Positions 49,145-61,159 of a DNA stretch of 64,000 nucleotides are shown in pieces (position 1 is the stretch's first letter; each line of letters begins with the position of its first letter). Source of the stretch: Scortum barcoo (taxonomy: Eukaryota > Chordata > Actinopteri > Centrarchiformes > Terapontidae). The notes beneath the pieces were generated by a model, which searched no databases, was not told the DNA's origin, and saw only the letters and a program-made list of their open reading frames with translations. The DNA is taken from assembly GCA_023238725.1 (NCBI GenBank), contig CM041535.1:27519978-27583977 (forward strand). The letters run 5' to 3'. The translations under genes were made by a program, and so were the position numbers.

Positions 49145-50940
49145 CTGCAGGGGAGGAAGGAGGGATTATTACTGAACAAAAAACATGAAAACAGACAAGA
49201 AACACTGTAAATAAAAACATCTGATCATTTAAAACATTTAAAACTTTATTTTGAAAATGTTATATTTATAATCGAGCTGTCTTTATGCTGTTTACGCTCT
49301 ACGTTTTGATTATTCCTTCAATATTTAAGATAACCTTTGACCTTCACTTTTAGACATTTTAAGACTTTTAAAAGACCTGCAGACACCTCGTAACATCTTA
49401 ATAAAAACAGATTGTACAGATTTAATGAAACTGAGTTGGTAAAATGATTCATGAGTTTAAACTTTTATTTGCATTTATCGAAGCTTTGTGTGCGTGTGGT
49501 TTAAATCATTTTAAAAAAGCTTAAATTCTTAACAAGAGGAGTTTTTTGGTCCCATAAAACAACCTGGCAAAGTGAAAAACTGGAAACAAAAAGAAAAGAG
49601 CGAGCAGGCCGGGGTCCGTGTGTTTGAGGGTAAAAAGTCTGTGCAGTGTTTTTCCAGGTTAAATGTGGCGAGCAGCGTATTGCTGGGAATTAGCGAGTGT
49701 CAACATTTACTCAGAGATGCAGTCTGACAGTAATGGATGTTAATTGACTGTAGCAACATAATGAGAGATTATTATCTGCACACAAAACTCCCACAGAGCC
49801 ACACAGAGCGGAGAGAGGAACAGGATGTTCATGTTGTTTTTCTCTTTTTCCCAAAATTAAATATCCGCCATTTGACAGAGTGACAGCTACTTTTACACCA
49901 TGATGGATAGAAGTAAATTAAACCGTATTATGCTCATTTATAAAGAGCTAAATGTACGGCAGGTTCACGGCCCAGTAAATGGGAAACGTTTCACAGGCTG
50001 AATGCTCCAAAATCCTCAACTTCATTAAAGTGAAACAAACACAAACAGCAGATTTATTTCAGTTTAAGGTCAAACGTGTACCTGCTGGAAAATAAAACCA
50101 TGAGAACGTCATGTTTAAAAAGAGAGAAACTAACAACTAAAACTGAGAGGACTCTTATTTTGAAGGTGTAAACTCATCATAGTGAAAGATGAGATTTATT
50201 TTTTATAACCTGTGAAATGAGGATGTTTCATCTGAAGAAAGATTTATTTAGTGGAGACTTTTTTGGAGGTTGGTTTCTTGGGTTTATTGAGAGAATTTGC
50301 ACAACTTAATAATAACACACACACACTCGCATATATTATATTCTCGGTTAGATGGGGAACTATATAATATGGAGAACTTGTTGAGGTTAATAGTTCATAT
50401 TGGTGGAGTGATACATGTGTTGTATCTCGCCGATAAATTATCCCTGTTCTTTACCTGTGACCCAAAATTGCTTTTAATTCAGAAGTTCATAGTTCATGCT
50501 AAGAAAAGGCAGCGTTTCTATAGAATATATGTCACAGGAAGAGTTGAACATTTTAAAAAAGACTTACTACAACGCTCAGCTCTTTTTGGCAGAAAATAGT
50601 TCCAGCACGCAGCCCCACAAACTTCATTACAGCTTTTCTGTTTGTCTAATAAGCAGCGTGGTGATAAGTGACGTATAAAGGCTAGCAGTTTCCATCTGCT
50701 TTCAGTCTTTATGCTAAGCTATGCTAATCCTGAGTACACGTTGAACTGTTCCTAAAGAACTGTTTCATTTCTCGATCCGTCACATTGTTAAATCAAAGCA
50801 GCTAATTATCTGTTCATTAAAATGCTTTTAAAAAAAAACAAAAAAAAAACACTTTCACTTCCTGGCAAATACAGATGAAAGTCGATTGACAGAAAAATCA
50901 TTTGATCCTCTCAGATGTTCCAGGTTTTCTTCTTTCCCTC

Positions 50941-51006
50941 TGAATAATGTGAATGATTGTAATGTGTGTGAATAATGTGAATGATTGTAATGTGTGTGAA
51001 TAATGT
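50941..51006. repeat. 28-bp tandem repeat, 2.4 units
   Basis: Two identical units (50941-50968 and 50969-50996) begin TGAATAATGTGAATGATTGT, followed by a partial third. Confidence 0.85.
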
Positions 51007-51269
51007 TGAAGGTTTATTGTGAAGGTGTCACTTTGGGCTCTGGGTCATTGTGACGGCATTTCTCACTATTTCTCACAATCAATCAATGGATCAATGGAGA
51101 AAAGAATCAGCAGATTGATCCAGAATGAAAAGAATCATTAGCTGCAGTCCCAAAATACAAACTAGTTGAAAATGATCCACCTCAACCAACTCCAACAGTA
51201 AAATCCTGCTTTTACATTAATGAGGAGGAAGAATCATCTAATGAGAGAACAGACAACAGGACAACAGAC

Positions 51270-51925
51270 ACAGGGGACACTTTACTGACACAGGACTTTA
51301 CTTTATGGACTTTGCTTTATGGACTTTAACTCCACTTTACTGAGCAGGACTTTACTTTATGGACTTTATGGACTTTACTTTGTGGACTTTAACTCCACTT
51401 TACTGACACAGGACTTTATGGACTTTACTTTATGGACTTTAACTTTAACCACTTTACTGACTTTACTCCACTTTACTGACACAGGACTTTACTTTATGGA
51501 CTTTAACTCCACTTTACTGAGCAGGACTTTACTTTGTGGACTTTAACTCCACTTACTACTGACAGGACTTTCTTACTTTTTGGTGGACTTTAACTCCACT
51601 TTACTGACACAGGACTTTACTTTATGGACTTTAACTCCACTTTACTGACACAGGACTTTACTTTATGGACTTTAACTCCACTTTACTGACACAGGACTTT
51701 ACTTTATGGACTTTAACTCCACTTTACTGACACAGGACTTTACTTTATGGACTTTAACTCCACTTTACTGACACAGGACTTTACTTTATGGACTTTAACT
51801 CCACTTTACTGACTTTAGCACAGGACTTTACTTTATGGACTTTACTTTACTTTATGGACTTTAACTTCCACTTTACTGAGCACAGGACTTTACTTTGTGG
51901 ACTTTAACTCCACTTTACTGAGTAT
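51270..51925. repeat. Minisatellite, 41-bp period, T-rich
   Basis: About 16 units built on CACAGGACTTTACTTTATGG and ACTTTAACTCCACTTTACTG. The period is 41 bp (GACAC at 51606 and 51647). The central units (about 51595-51800) are almost identical, and the outer units carry deletions and shuffled submotifs. Confidence 0.95.
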
Positions 51926-53984
51926 ACTGAGTGTAATATTATCACAGTGTGGTATTAGTACTTATAATTCAGTAAACATGAAGTCTGTCTCTCCACATTT
52001 CCACTCTTCACTGTCCACTTTAGTTTAGTCTGCTTTAAAGCCACCAGAGAAAACTCCTCCCTGCTGAGCGGCAGCGACACACTCGGATTATTTTCACGGC
52101 TTCTCGTGTTTCTGATTCATACAAACTGACACAGACAGACTGGAGATCAGTAAAAAGTAAGTTAACAGTTTAATCTTATTTAACTTTGTTCTGCTTCTGA
52201 TTAAAAAACATTAAATATGTGACAACTAAAATACTGAATTCAACAGAGAAGTAAAAATATATGAACAAAATAATAATAATGTCAGATCCCATAGATTACT
52301 TCTACTATCAACTTTAGTATTTTTATCAATACTATGACTTCTTTAGTGCAGTAAAATAAATACTTTCCAAATATATCTGTTCTTGAGAAACATTTTGCAC
52401 ATATTTACTGTAAGTGTATTTGTCATTTTAATTGTGGGATATTCTGTTACAAAAAAATATATTATATAAAAATGAATTATATGCTCACATATATTTATAT
52501 TAGCTCTATAGTAGTAGTAATACTTTTACAACAATTTTTAGTACTGATAATGGCTCAGTACAATTTATTTTTAAAAATATGATATAAAAAAGTTTGAAGG
52601 TTTTTTTTTATTTTATTTTTAATAAATTAAAATAAATAGATTTGGCTTAAAAATGCAGAAATATTCAGTAAACTGATGCTGTATTAATCATTTTCTGCCT
52701 CTTTGTGTCTTATTATGAAGTTTGTTTTATCCTGTTAAATATGATCATTAACATGTGAAATGCACAATGCAATCAATTGAAATGCAATCAAATGTCTAAA
52801 AATTATTTCTACCTGTTTCACGTGTGCTTATTGTGAATTTAACACACATATAATGTCGTTTATGTGACATTTATGTGATATTTTGATCAGCTCCATCATT
52901 TTTGTAGTGATAAATATTAACATTAACATCCTCGCACTAATAACACAGTAAAAACACGTGTAAAGTGTCGATGTGCTCGCCGTTTGGCTCTTCCTCCCTT
53001 CAGACTGATGAACTGGCTGTGAACTTGTTATGGCGTGCTCTCCTCGCTGCCCATCATTCAAACTCAGTATTCTGTTACATCCATCGCCAGTGTTTAGACA
53101 GCTCCGCTCTGCCTCTGATCTGCGAGCGCCGGGCGACGTTTCCAGAGAAAACGTCTGCGGGCACTGCAAACTATTTTCTTCCCACAAAACGAGGATTTTT
53201 TTTATGTGTTTCTTCCTAAAACGTTGAATTTAAACACTTTTATCTCTTGAAACAGGCCTATTTTCAAAGTGCAGGCATGAATAAACTTGACCACAACCTC
53301 ATTTTCACACATTAAAACGCTGAAGTGCCACTTTTCCACCTCTGTGTCTGACTAACGTAGAGCCATTAAACCGTGGCAGTAAATTCAGCCTGTCTCACTT
53401 CCTAACTCGTCACCATTACGAACACTGAGCAGCGAGAAGGTCGAGGCTCCGTCATCGAAACCATCTCTTTTCTCAGAGACGTCCACGTTAAGTTCATGTC
53501 CGTGTTTGCTTCCTGCACAGCTGTGAGTCCAGATGAGGACGGACCACACAGCGAGGCTGCTCCTCTCCTCTGTAAACTCACATTAAACAAACCTCTGCAG
53601 GACTTTCAGCCCCTTTTAGCTCCAGTTTCACGCAGCTCGTTGTCACATAAAGCAGCTGAACGGTCAGCTAACGTCCATCAGAGTCTGTTTGTCTGCCGGA
53701 AACATGCAGCTGTTTGCTAACATGTTAGCTTTAACATCGATATAAGCTGATGGTGTGTGTGTGTGTGTGTGTGTTTCTGGGAGTGTTTGTGCCTCCTCGT
53801 ATCCTGAACTAAATTAGATCCTGTGCAGATCTTTCACTTAAATAATTATTTCACTGTACAAACTGTCTTTATTTTCAAGATGGTGGCAGCCTGTTGTAGC
53901 AGTGCACCGACTGTTTACTGTTTTTAACTTAAATGTTTAATCTTTAACTTATGCTTTACACAACACCAGCATGCGTTTTACCTG

Positions 53985-54130
53985 AATTAGACGTTCACTG
54001 CACTTTGTCTATTTTATTCTACCTCAGTATTTTATTTTATTTTATTGTATCTAAATTTTTCTGTATTATTTTGTACCTGGCTGACTTAATCTCCCTCCAG
54101 GGATCAATAAAGTCGTCTATCTATCTATTT
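53985..54130 (+). mobile_element. 3' tail of a fish non-LTR retroelement
   Basis: (TTTTA)n-type stretch, then CTGGCTGACTTAATCTCCCT and GGGATCAATAAAGTC with a (CTAT)n end. This is the usual end of an RTE- or L2-related fish repeat; the family is not certain. Confidence 0.6.
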
Positions 54131-55927
54131 ATATTGCACATAACATCTTCTGTATCATATTGTGTTTTTTATAAATATATATATACATATATATTAATTT
54201 ATATTTAATTTGTACTTTCCTTCTTACTGTTTATTTTTATTGCACCAGCACTAAAAGCCTCCCAAGAAAGTTTAAAGTTAAATCACCTGCAGAAAGTGTT
54301 GAAACTATCAGACATTTAGCTGTTGTATTATCATTGTTATATATTTACAGGGTTGAAGCTGACATATTTATATTCATGTGATGAAGTAGGTTGATTTTTA
54401 ACTGGACGTTTCTGTCCTGATGTGAAACTCTGAGAGGATTTTAATCACTGAACCTGTTAATGTGATAAATCTGATTTATGAGCTTCATTTTAAAGAAACA
54501 GGTGATGTGACGTTCGTCTTGTTGTTGGAAGAAATGTGTTGATAGAAGAGCTCAATCATTCCCACAAAGATAATTTTGAATGTTTTTAAGTTTCTTTTCT
54601 CGTCAGAGCAGGAATCAGAGATGCTGAATGTCTCGAAGTCAAATCGACCAACAAACAGAGCTGCGTGTGTTTAAACGCCTTTATTCTGTTATAATAAAAC
54701 TGCCAGCTGACGTTCAGTCCAGATGTAAATTACAAGAACTGATCCGCTAAAAACATCTCAGCTGTCTGATAACTTCCAGTCGTGTTTTATTTCTTTAATT
54801 TGTTTGGTACGAAACTTCAGATTCTTTATGTTTTTATCCACGATGTTGCTTAGAGCTGACAAACATGAGTTTAAATACATCACGATCAATCATTTCACAA
54901 ACTCTGATCTCTGTGAAATTCAACAAATGACAGGAAACCGCCTTCACTAATTAAAATAAGACGATAACTAAACTCTCTGTAAGTATTTCATTAAAATATT
55001 TCAAGTTTAACACACATTAAAGTCATTTTCTTCATCACTGTCTGTAAAACTGTTGGATGAGGTCATCTTTAAGTCTGGAGAATTCTCATGATGTCATAGT
55101 GATGTCATCAGGGTTATCTCAGCTTTGACTGACTACAAACAGCATTCTGGGAAATGTAGGCTCTGCAAAGTATACTGAGTTTAACCCTCGTGAGGAATTA
55201 AAAGACGGATATCTAAGTTTTTAATTCATCTCTCACAAGTCCCAAACTTCATGGAAGTGAAATAAATCAGTGACGTACACCTTTAAAAAAAAGCTCACTA
55301 AATTTAATATTTCATTTGTTATTTTTGTTTTGAAGCTTTCTTTAAGAAGTAAAATTAATTTAATTTTTACAGTCCAACATGCTCTGCGGGGTTTTACAAT
55401 CTGTGTGATTTTATATTTTAATCTATTTTTTTCTCACAATAAACAAACTTTAAGACGTTTAGTCTGAAAAATATCTGCACAATCTCCATCGCATCAGAAA
55501 ATCTAAAATTCATTTTAAAGAGTTTAAAGAAGTCAAACTCTCTGATGGCTGTTTGTGAATCTGATATTTTAACAAGATTTAATTTCAAATCAAAACGGAA
55601 TAAAAACTTTATTTAACATGAATGATAATCAATAATACAAATATGTCAAATATTGATCACCATCATGTCTGATTACATCAAAAACACACAATTATTATTA
55701 TTATTAACATTATTATTATTATTATTATTGGTGGTGTAATAAATAATCGAGGTCGGACGGTGACGTGCGTGTGTGTGTGTGACTGCTTTATCTACACACC
55801 CACCTATCTCACACACACACACACATACACATATCACACACTTAACACACACACACCCCAGAGACCTCAATACGACCGTGTTGGGATGATAAATAGCGGG
55901 CCAGGGCCGGTGGCCGCTGGATCGATC

Positions 55928-56003
<76 letters not shown>

Positions 56004-56189
56004 CACACACACACACACACACACACTCTCACATCACACACACACACACACACACCACTCTCCTCCACAAACACAAAACTATATACGGCAATTAATTCCT
56101 GCTTGTCCCTCCATCCCTCATCGGCCCTGTCAAGCTGCCGGCGCGTATCGACGCAGATTACTGCTGATGGTCCGTTTTATCACCATGGA

Positions 56190-56238
<49 letters not shown>

Positions 56239-57108
56239 GTGTCTGAAACCAAAAACACTTTCTGAAAGTTTCCGCAGATCAACTCCGACCTTTGATTAAA
56301 GCGTCATTTTAAAAATCTGATTTTATTATTTTATTGGTTTATTACGTCATCATCTACTAAATATTATGAAGGTATTTTAAAGATGAAATAAAAACCTAAA
56401 AAACAAAAGGAAACATGACACGTGAGAAAACAAAATAAAATGGGAAACTGATATCGATAATCGAATTAAAGTCTGAGCACGCGTCAATAATCTTACAGAT
56501 ATTATTAAAGAGATTATAAGATTATTTAGAAATGATTAAAAATATCACAAAGTTCAATAAAGAGGCCGTAAAAAAACTTACAAACAGCACAGAACTAAAA
56601 ACCATATTTGAATTCATTAAAAGAAAATGACAGGGTAGAAAATAAAGACAATATATTCCCTCAACAAAAGAAATATTAAAGTCTATTAAAGCGTTTTATG
56701 TATAAATGATGATTATTGATCATCTCACGCGCACCTGATCGTCAGAGACTGGAGGACTTTTATTTTGAAGCGTCTTTTTAAACAAACCCCATCGGACCTT
56801 TAATTTTTAGATTATTACAGCTTCATTAGATTTTAGTATTATATCATTTTAACGTCATTATATTATCATTTTAACACATTTTTTATTTTCCTGTTGATGC
56901 TCTCTGATATTAAACGTTGTTTGATCAGATCAGAAATATTAATTATCAGATATGTTCGGTTAAATTAATAAAACAAATATTAAATATTTTTCTGTTCATG
57001 TCTGAAGAATAAAAAAAAATTTCTTCTTCAAACAGACTGAACAAACTTCACTTTGAGCCGCCGGGACGCGCTGACGGACTGATGAAACACACCTCCGACT
57101 GACTGACG

Positions 57109-57110
<2 letters not shown>

Positions 57111-57173
<63 letters not shown>
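57111..57173. repeat. (GT)n microsatellite, about 31 units
   Basis: An uninterrupted GT run. A (CA)n run of about 15 units follows at 57218-57248 in inverted relation, so the pair could fold as a hairpin. Confidence 0.95.
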
Positions 57174-57175
<2 letters not shown>

Positions 57176-57213
57176 CAGATATTGACAGTAACGCGCCGTC
57201 ATGCAAGTAAAAA

Positions 57214-57250
<37 letters not shown>

Positions 57251-58271
57251 CTCACCGCAGATATCAAAGTAAATAATAATAAAATAATAAAAAATATATT
57301 ATTTTGAGGAATAAAAAAAGTCTTTTAATTTTATTCTTTTTGTAAAATAAAAGTCTGAGAGAGTAAAAAATCTTCACCTGCTGCTAAAAATGATCATTTA
57401 AAAACTATTTATGCTGATTTTAAAAGAGGAAACTGATATTTGTCTGATCAATCGATGACTTTGATTGGAGTTTAAATGAGATGAATAATTACTAAAATAA
57501 AAATCCAAACAGAGTGAGATGAGTGTGAAGAAGCTGACGGGTGGAAACCTCGGAGCTTTTTGTTTCTTTCCCTCAGATGTGAGTGAAGTCTGGTTAATAT
57601 TAAACTCGGAGCTGCAGGCCTGCTGCTGTCTGAAGGCAGCTGACCTTTGACCTCTGAACCCCCCAACTCTGCAGCTGTCAAACCAACTGTAACATCCCGA
57701 ACCGCTGAGGGTCAAATAAACTGTCAGCATTTAGATTTTCAAGTGTTTTAAAGTGGTCAGACATCAGGATTAATGTTGAAATAGTTCAAATTAACAGTAA
57801 TTTATTTATTATAACGTCACCGATTTAAGTGAAAGTTTAGCTGCAATTAAGACGAATTAATCGATTAAATACTGTGAAAATATTTAGAAATAAAAAAATA
57901 AAATTATAAGTTGTGATACCTTGCATGACAATAATATCTGTGAGAGAATTATACACACATTATGGAAGTATTTCCTCAATTTTTAATGATATTGGCAAAG
58001 TAATTAAGTAATCTTAGAGGAGATTTGTTATAATAAAATCTCTATAATGATGGAAATATGCAGCAGCCGTAATTAAATGACTGTTAACTTTATTTTTATT
58101 TACTAATTTTCTATTTTTATTTGTTTACGGTCACTTTGACTCTGATTTATGTCAAAACTCACAGCAGACTTTAAAATTTATATTCAATTAAAAGAAAATA
58201 TGCAAAAACGCAGAAGGTCAAAGGTCAAACAGCTGATCTGTGATAATAAACCATGTGTGTGTGTGTCTGAG

Positions 58272-58335
58272 AGACGGGGTGTCGCGGTGGCCCAGCGGTT
58301 TAGACGGTCGTCGTACACTGAGATTACATCGTCCG
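58272..58335 (+). mobile_element. Possible 5' part of a tRNA-derived SINE
   Basis: GGTGTCGCGGTGGCCCAGCG then GTTTAGACGG resembles the A-box head of fish tRNA-derived SINEs. No B box follows, so it is truncated. Confidence 0.4.
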
Positions 58336-58517
58336 CGTGTTTGATAGCGAAGGAAGGCCTTCATCATCATCATCCTCCTCCTCCTCTCATTTTCTGTCGC
58401 TTTTCACGTGTGTAGTTCAAAATAAAACGCCTAAAAACTAAAAACACCACCTGTTCGTGTGTGAAGGTGTGTGTGTGTGTGTGTGTGTGTGTTTCTGTGA
58501 GTGTGTGTGTGTGTTAC

Positions 58518-59286
58518 GTGCGGTTGTTGATCTCTCCCGTGCAGTGGTTGCTCAGCGGGATGATCTCCATCCTCTGCTGTCCGTACAGGTAGTAGTCCAG
58601 CTCCTCCGACGTCAGTTTGAACCTGGCCTGGCCGCTCCTTTGCCTCCTTCCTCCTCCTCCTCCTCCTCCTCCTCCGCCTGCTTCTTCACGCTTGACGACA
58701 CCCACGCCGAATTCCGACCCCCACAGCTCTGTTCTTTGGCCTGATGGAGGAGCCCCGACGCCGGGTTGTGACCCTGCTGGTTCTCTGGGGGGACAACCAC
58801 CACCAGGTCTCCTCCTCCTGGTGCTCCTGGTCCTCCTCCTGCTCCTCCTCCTGGTCCTCCGGGCCCGGCGCACACCGGGGCCAGCGCCTGCCCGAAGAGC
58901 GCGATCTGCTGGGGGACGGGCAGCTGGGAGATCCCTGCCGAGGTGGAGATGGAGATGGAGGAGGACGGGGTGAGGGCCGCCGCCGCCGCCGCTGAAGAAG
59001 AAGAAGAAGCTGCTGCTGAGGAGGATGTAGAAGAAGAAGAAGAAGAGGAGGAGGCGCAGTGTGTGTGCCAGGAGGTGGCTGTGCAGGCGGGACGGCCGCA
59101 GGGCGTCCATGCCATGGGAGGGGCGAGGCGGTCAGGTGGAGGCGGCGGCGGCGGCAGAGGAGGGAGGCTTCAGCTGCGCCTGAGGGAAGAGCTGCTGCCA
59201 GTGCTGCAGGTAGGACGGGTCCACCTTCAGGAAGGCCGAGCCGCTCGGGTCGCCCGGCTGGCTTCAGCATGGCTGCCCGCCGGCTG
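58518..59286 (-). CDS. prdm6: prdm6 ATG exon, frame broken in at least two places
   Basis: A good acceptor (polypyrimidine then CCCCCCCAG) ends at 59287, and ATG is at 59268-59270. The start MLKP is followed, in another frame, by GDPSGSAFLKVDP and YLQHWQQLFP. The cause is an extra AGCC at 59256-59259. The frame then meets TGA just before 59135. A Ser/Ala tract with ISQLPVPQQIALFGQALAPV is in a third frame. The end, SEELDYYLYGQQRMEIIPL, returns to the second frame. PRDM6 has this order: N-terminal motif, low-complexity Ser/Ala region, Gly tract, YYLYGQQ motif. The donor is CGCAC|GTAAC. Because the outer motifs are so well kept, I favour sequence errors or repeat slippage over a dead gene. Confidence 0.85.
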
Positions 59287-60790
59287 CTGGGGGGGCAGGG
59301 GGCAGAGACGAGGAGCTGTCAATCATCAGCATCACGACACACAGAGGGATGCTCAGGAGGTCGCCATGGAGACGAGTACAGAGCGTCAACCATGCAAAAT
59401 AACAAATTATTCACCGCAAACACGTGAAGAATCAAGATTTTTACTGCAGCTCATATGAGAGAGATTTATCAGAAAACAGACAAAAACACTCGAACATGAA
59501 CTTTAAATCAAAGTATTTACACATTTAAATAAAAAAACACTGCATTTATCTGAGATTACGAGTAAAAACTGAAGCTGATTTAAATTCTTATTCACAGTAA
59601 CATGTGTGAAATTAGCGCTGATGACAGAATTCAGCCTCGTCTTTCACATTAAACTCATTTTCAGCGTTCGGCTGATTAAACCTGATCTCACTCTGATTTA
59701 CAGTTTTTCACCTTCTGAGCAGCGTTTCACGTTTGATTCACCTGAAAACACACACGAGACGTCGAACCTCGTCCTGCACGTTACACTGAGTCTGATCAGG
59801 CTCACACTTTAAATGTTAGATGTTAAAAAAAGAAAAGTTCATGATCGACATTTTAAACTGTGAATTACAAGTTTTTGGTGTTAAAAGAGAATAAAAAGAG
59901 AAAACAGTTTAAATGAAATCTCCATTAAAGCTTTAAATGAAGCACATTTAGTTTTTATAATTACACTGTTTGTTATCTTCATCTTTACTGAATTTACATT
60001 TTAAGCATTCAGAGTCTCCACATGTTTTTTGTGTTAATAAATACAAATTAGAGAGTTAAAAGCTCTTCAGATGAAAGAAAGTTGAGTTTGAGGTGTTTCT
60101 GATTTTTCAGTCTGCAGGATTTTAATGATGTTTAAAGAGAAAAACTGATTTTTATTCCACATTTTGAAGCTGAGCATCATTTCTCACCTGCTTCTGTTTT
60201 ACAGATGTATTTAAATAGTTTAAAGATGATGTATAAATCTTCTTATTTCTTACATTTTAAGGTGGACACACAGGTTGTTTCAGTTTAATCTCTTCTCTGT
60301 TAGAAATGAAGAAATGAATCCGCACTTAATATTTCTGTACAAACAGTAAAGATCTGCTCATCTTTAAAGGATTTAAGGCTTCAAGGTCACCAACACAGAG
60401 AGTAAAGCGTCATCATGAGCCTTTTCACATTAATAATCTTATAAATTTATAGATTAGATAGATTATAGATTTATATGATTTATATGTAAGTGGTTTTATT
60501 CTGATTTTTCTCTTCATCCTTTCTTTAAAAAAAAGCATTAAAGTTTCTTTTTGCGAGTAAAAAGGTGGTTAGATGATATTTCTGAGAAGTTTAATGTGTA
60601 TAAAGTGTTGTTCCAGTAAAAACTGAGTGATAAACTGACTTGGCTGCTCTGTGACTTTACGCACGCCAAAGCGCAAAAACACGCACCAAATAAAAAAAAA
60701 TAAAAATAAATAAATAACCCGTTCACGCACTGTCACGCACACTTTGGGTTAGTTTCACACCAGTGGAGGTTTTCTTGAGAATAAAGCAGG
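59287..60790. other. Probable first prdm6 intron (5' UTR intron)
   Basis: No gene is seen. It lies between the splice acceptor before the ATG exon and the GC-rich block at 60.8 kb, which is the likely first exon. Confidence 0.4.
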
Positions 60791-60799
60791 AGGTCCGGT

Positions 60800-61150
60800 T
60801 AAGTTAAGTCCAGGTCAGAGCAGCGGGGCGGCGCGCGGTCCGTGGTGGCCGCGCAGAGGCAGCGCTCGGCGGGCAGAGAGGCGGGAGGGGCGCTCCGCTG
60901 AGGTTCCCCGGAGTTCCCCTGGATGTTTTCCTTTTTAAAAAAAAATGGGGGGAGTTGTGGAAGCAGAGGAGGCTTACTGCTGTCAGAGTGAGTGCAGGTT
61001 CCGGGCGGCGGCGGTGGAAGGTCTGTCCCTCCTCCGGGCTGCGGTGAAACATCGAGGGGAGCCGGATCAGTCCGCTGCGTCCTGCGCGCCTCCGGAGCCA
61101 AAACTACCGGAGAGCTGCGGAGCTCCCTCCTCCTCCCTCTCTCTCTCTCT
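60800..61150 (-). promoter_or_regulatory. prdm6: GC/CpG-rich block, probable prdm6 promoter and first non-coding exon
   Basis: CpG-dense sequence (for example GCGGGGCGGCGCGCGGTCCG at about 60822) in an otherwise AT-rich region, 1.5 kb upstream of the ATG exon on the minus strand. A minus-strand donor-like GCA|GTAAGC lies near 60975. A (CT)n tract borders it at 61136-61160. The transcription start is not determined. Confidence 0.5.
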
Positions 61151-61159
61151 CTCTCATTC

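Larger units (their letters stand above)
49145..58517. other. prdm6 intron after the ATG exon (9.4 kb)
   Basis: No exon was recognised. It holds 28-bp tandem repeats at 50941-51006, a 41-bp minisatellite at 51270-51925, a LINE tail near 53985-54130, and (ATT)n at about 55690-55730. (CA)n/(GT)n tracts lie at 53755-53775, 55810-56056, 56190-56237, 57111-57173, 57218-57248 and 58469-58515. A unique block at 49640-50040 is free of repeats. Confidence 0.6.
22415..59286 (-). other. prdm6: prdm6 gene, 5' half (gene span in window)
   Basis: Four coding exons on the minus strand match PRDM6 in order and phase, except at one junction. Introns: 49145-58517 (9.4 kb), 48405-48995 (0.6 kb) and 22543-48245 (25.7 kb). 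Family knowledge: PRDM6 is a nuclear PR-domain zinc-finger repressor active in cardiovascular smooth muscle. The rest of the PR domain and the C2H2 zinc fingers are not in the window. They should lie left of 22415 but were not found in 1-22414, where a GIMAP array sits instead. Confidence 0.85.
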
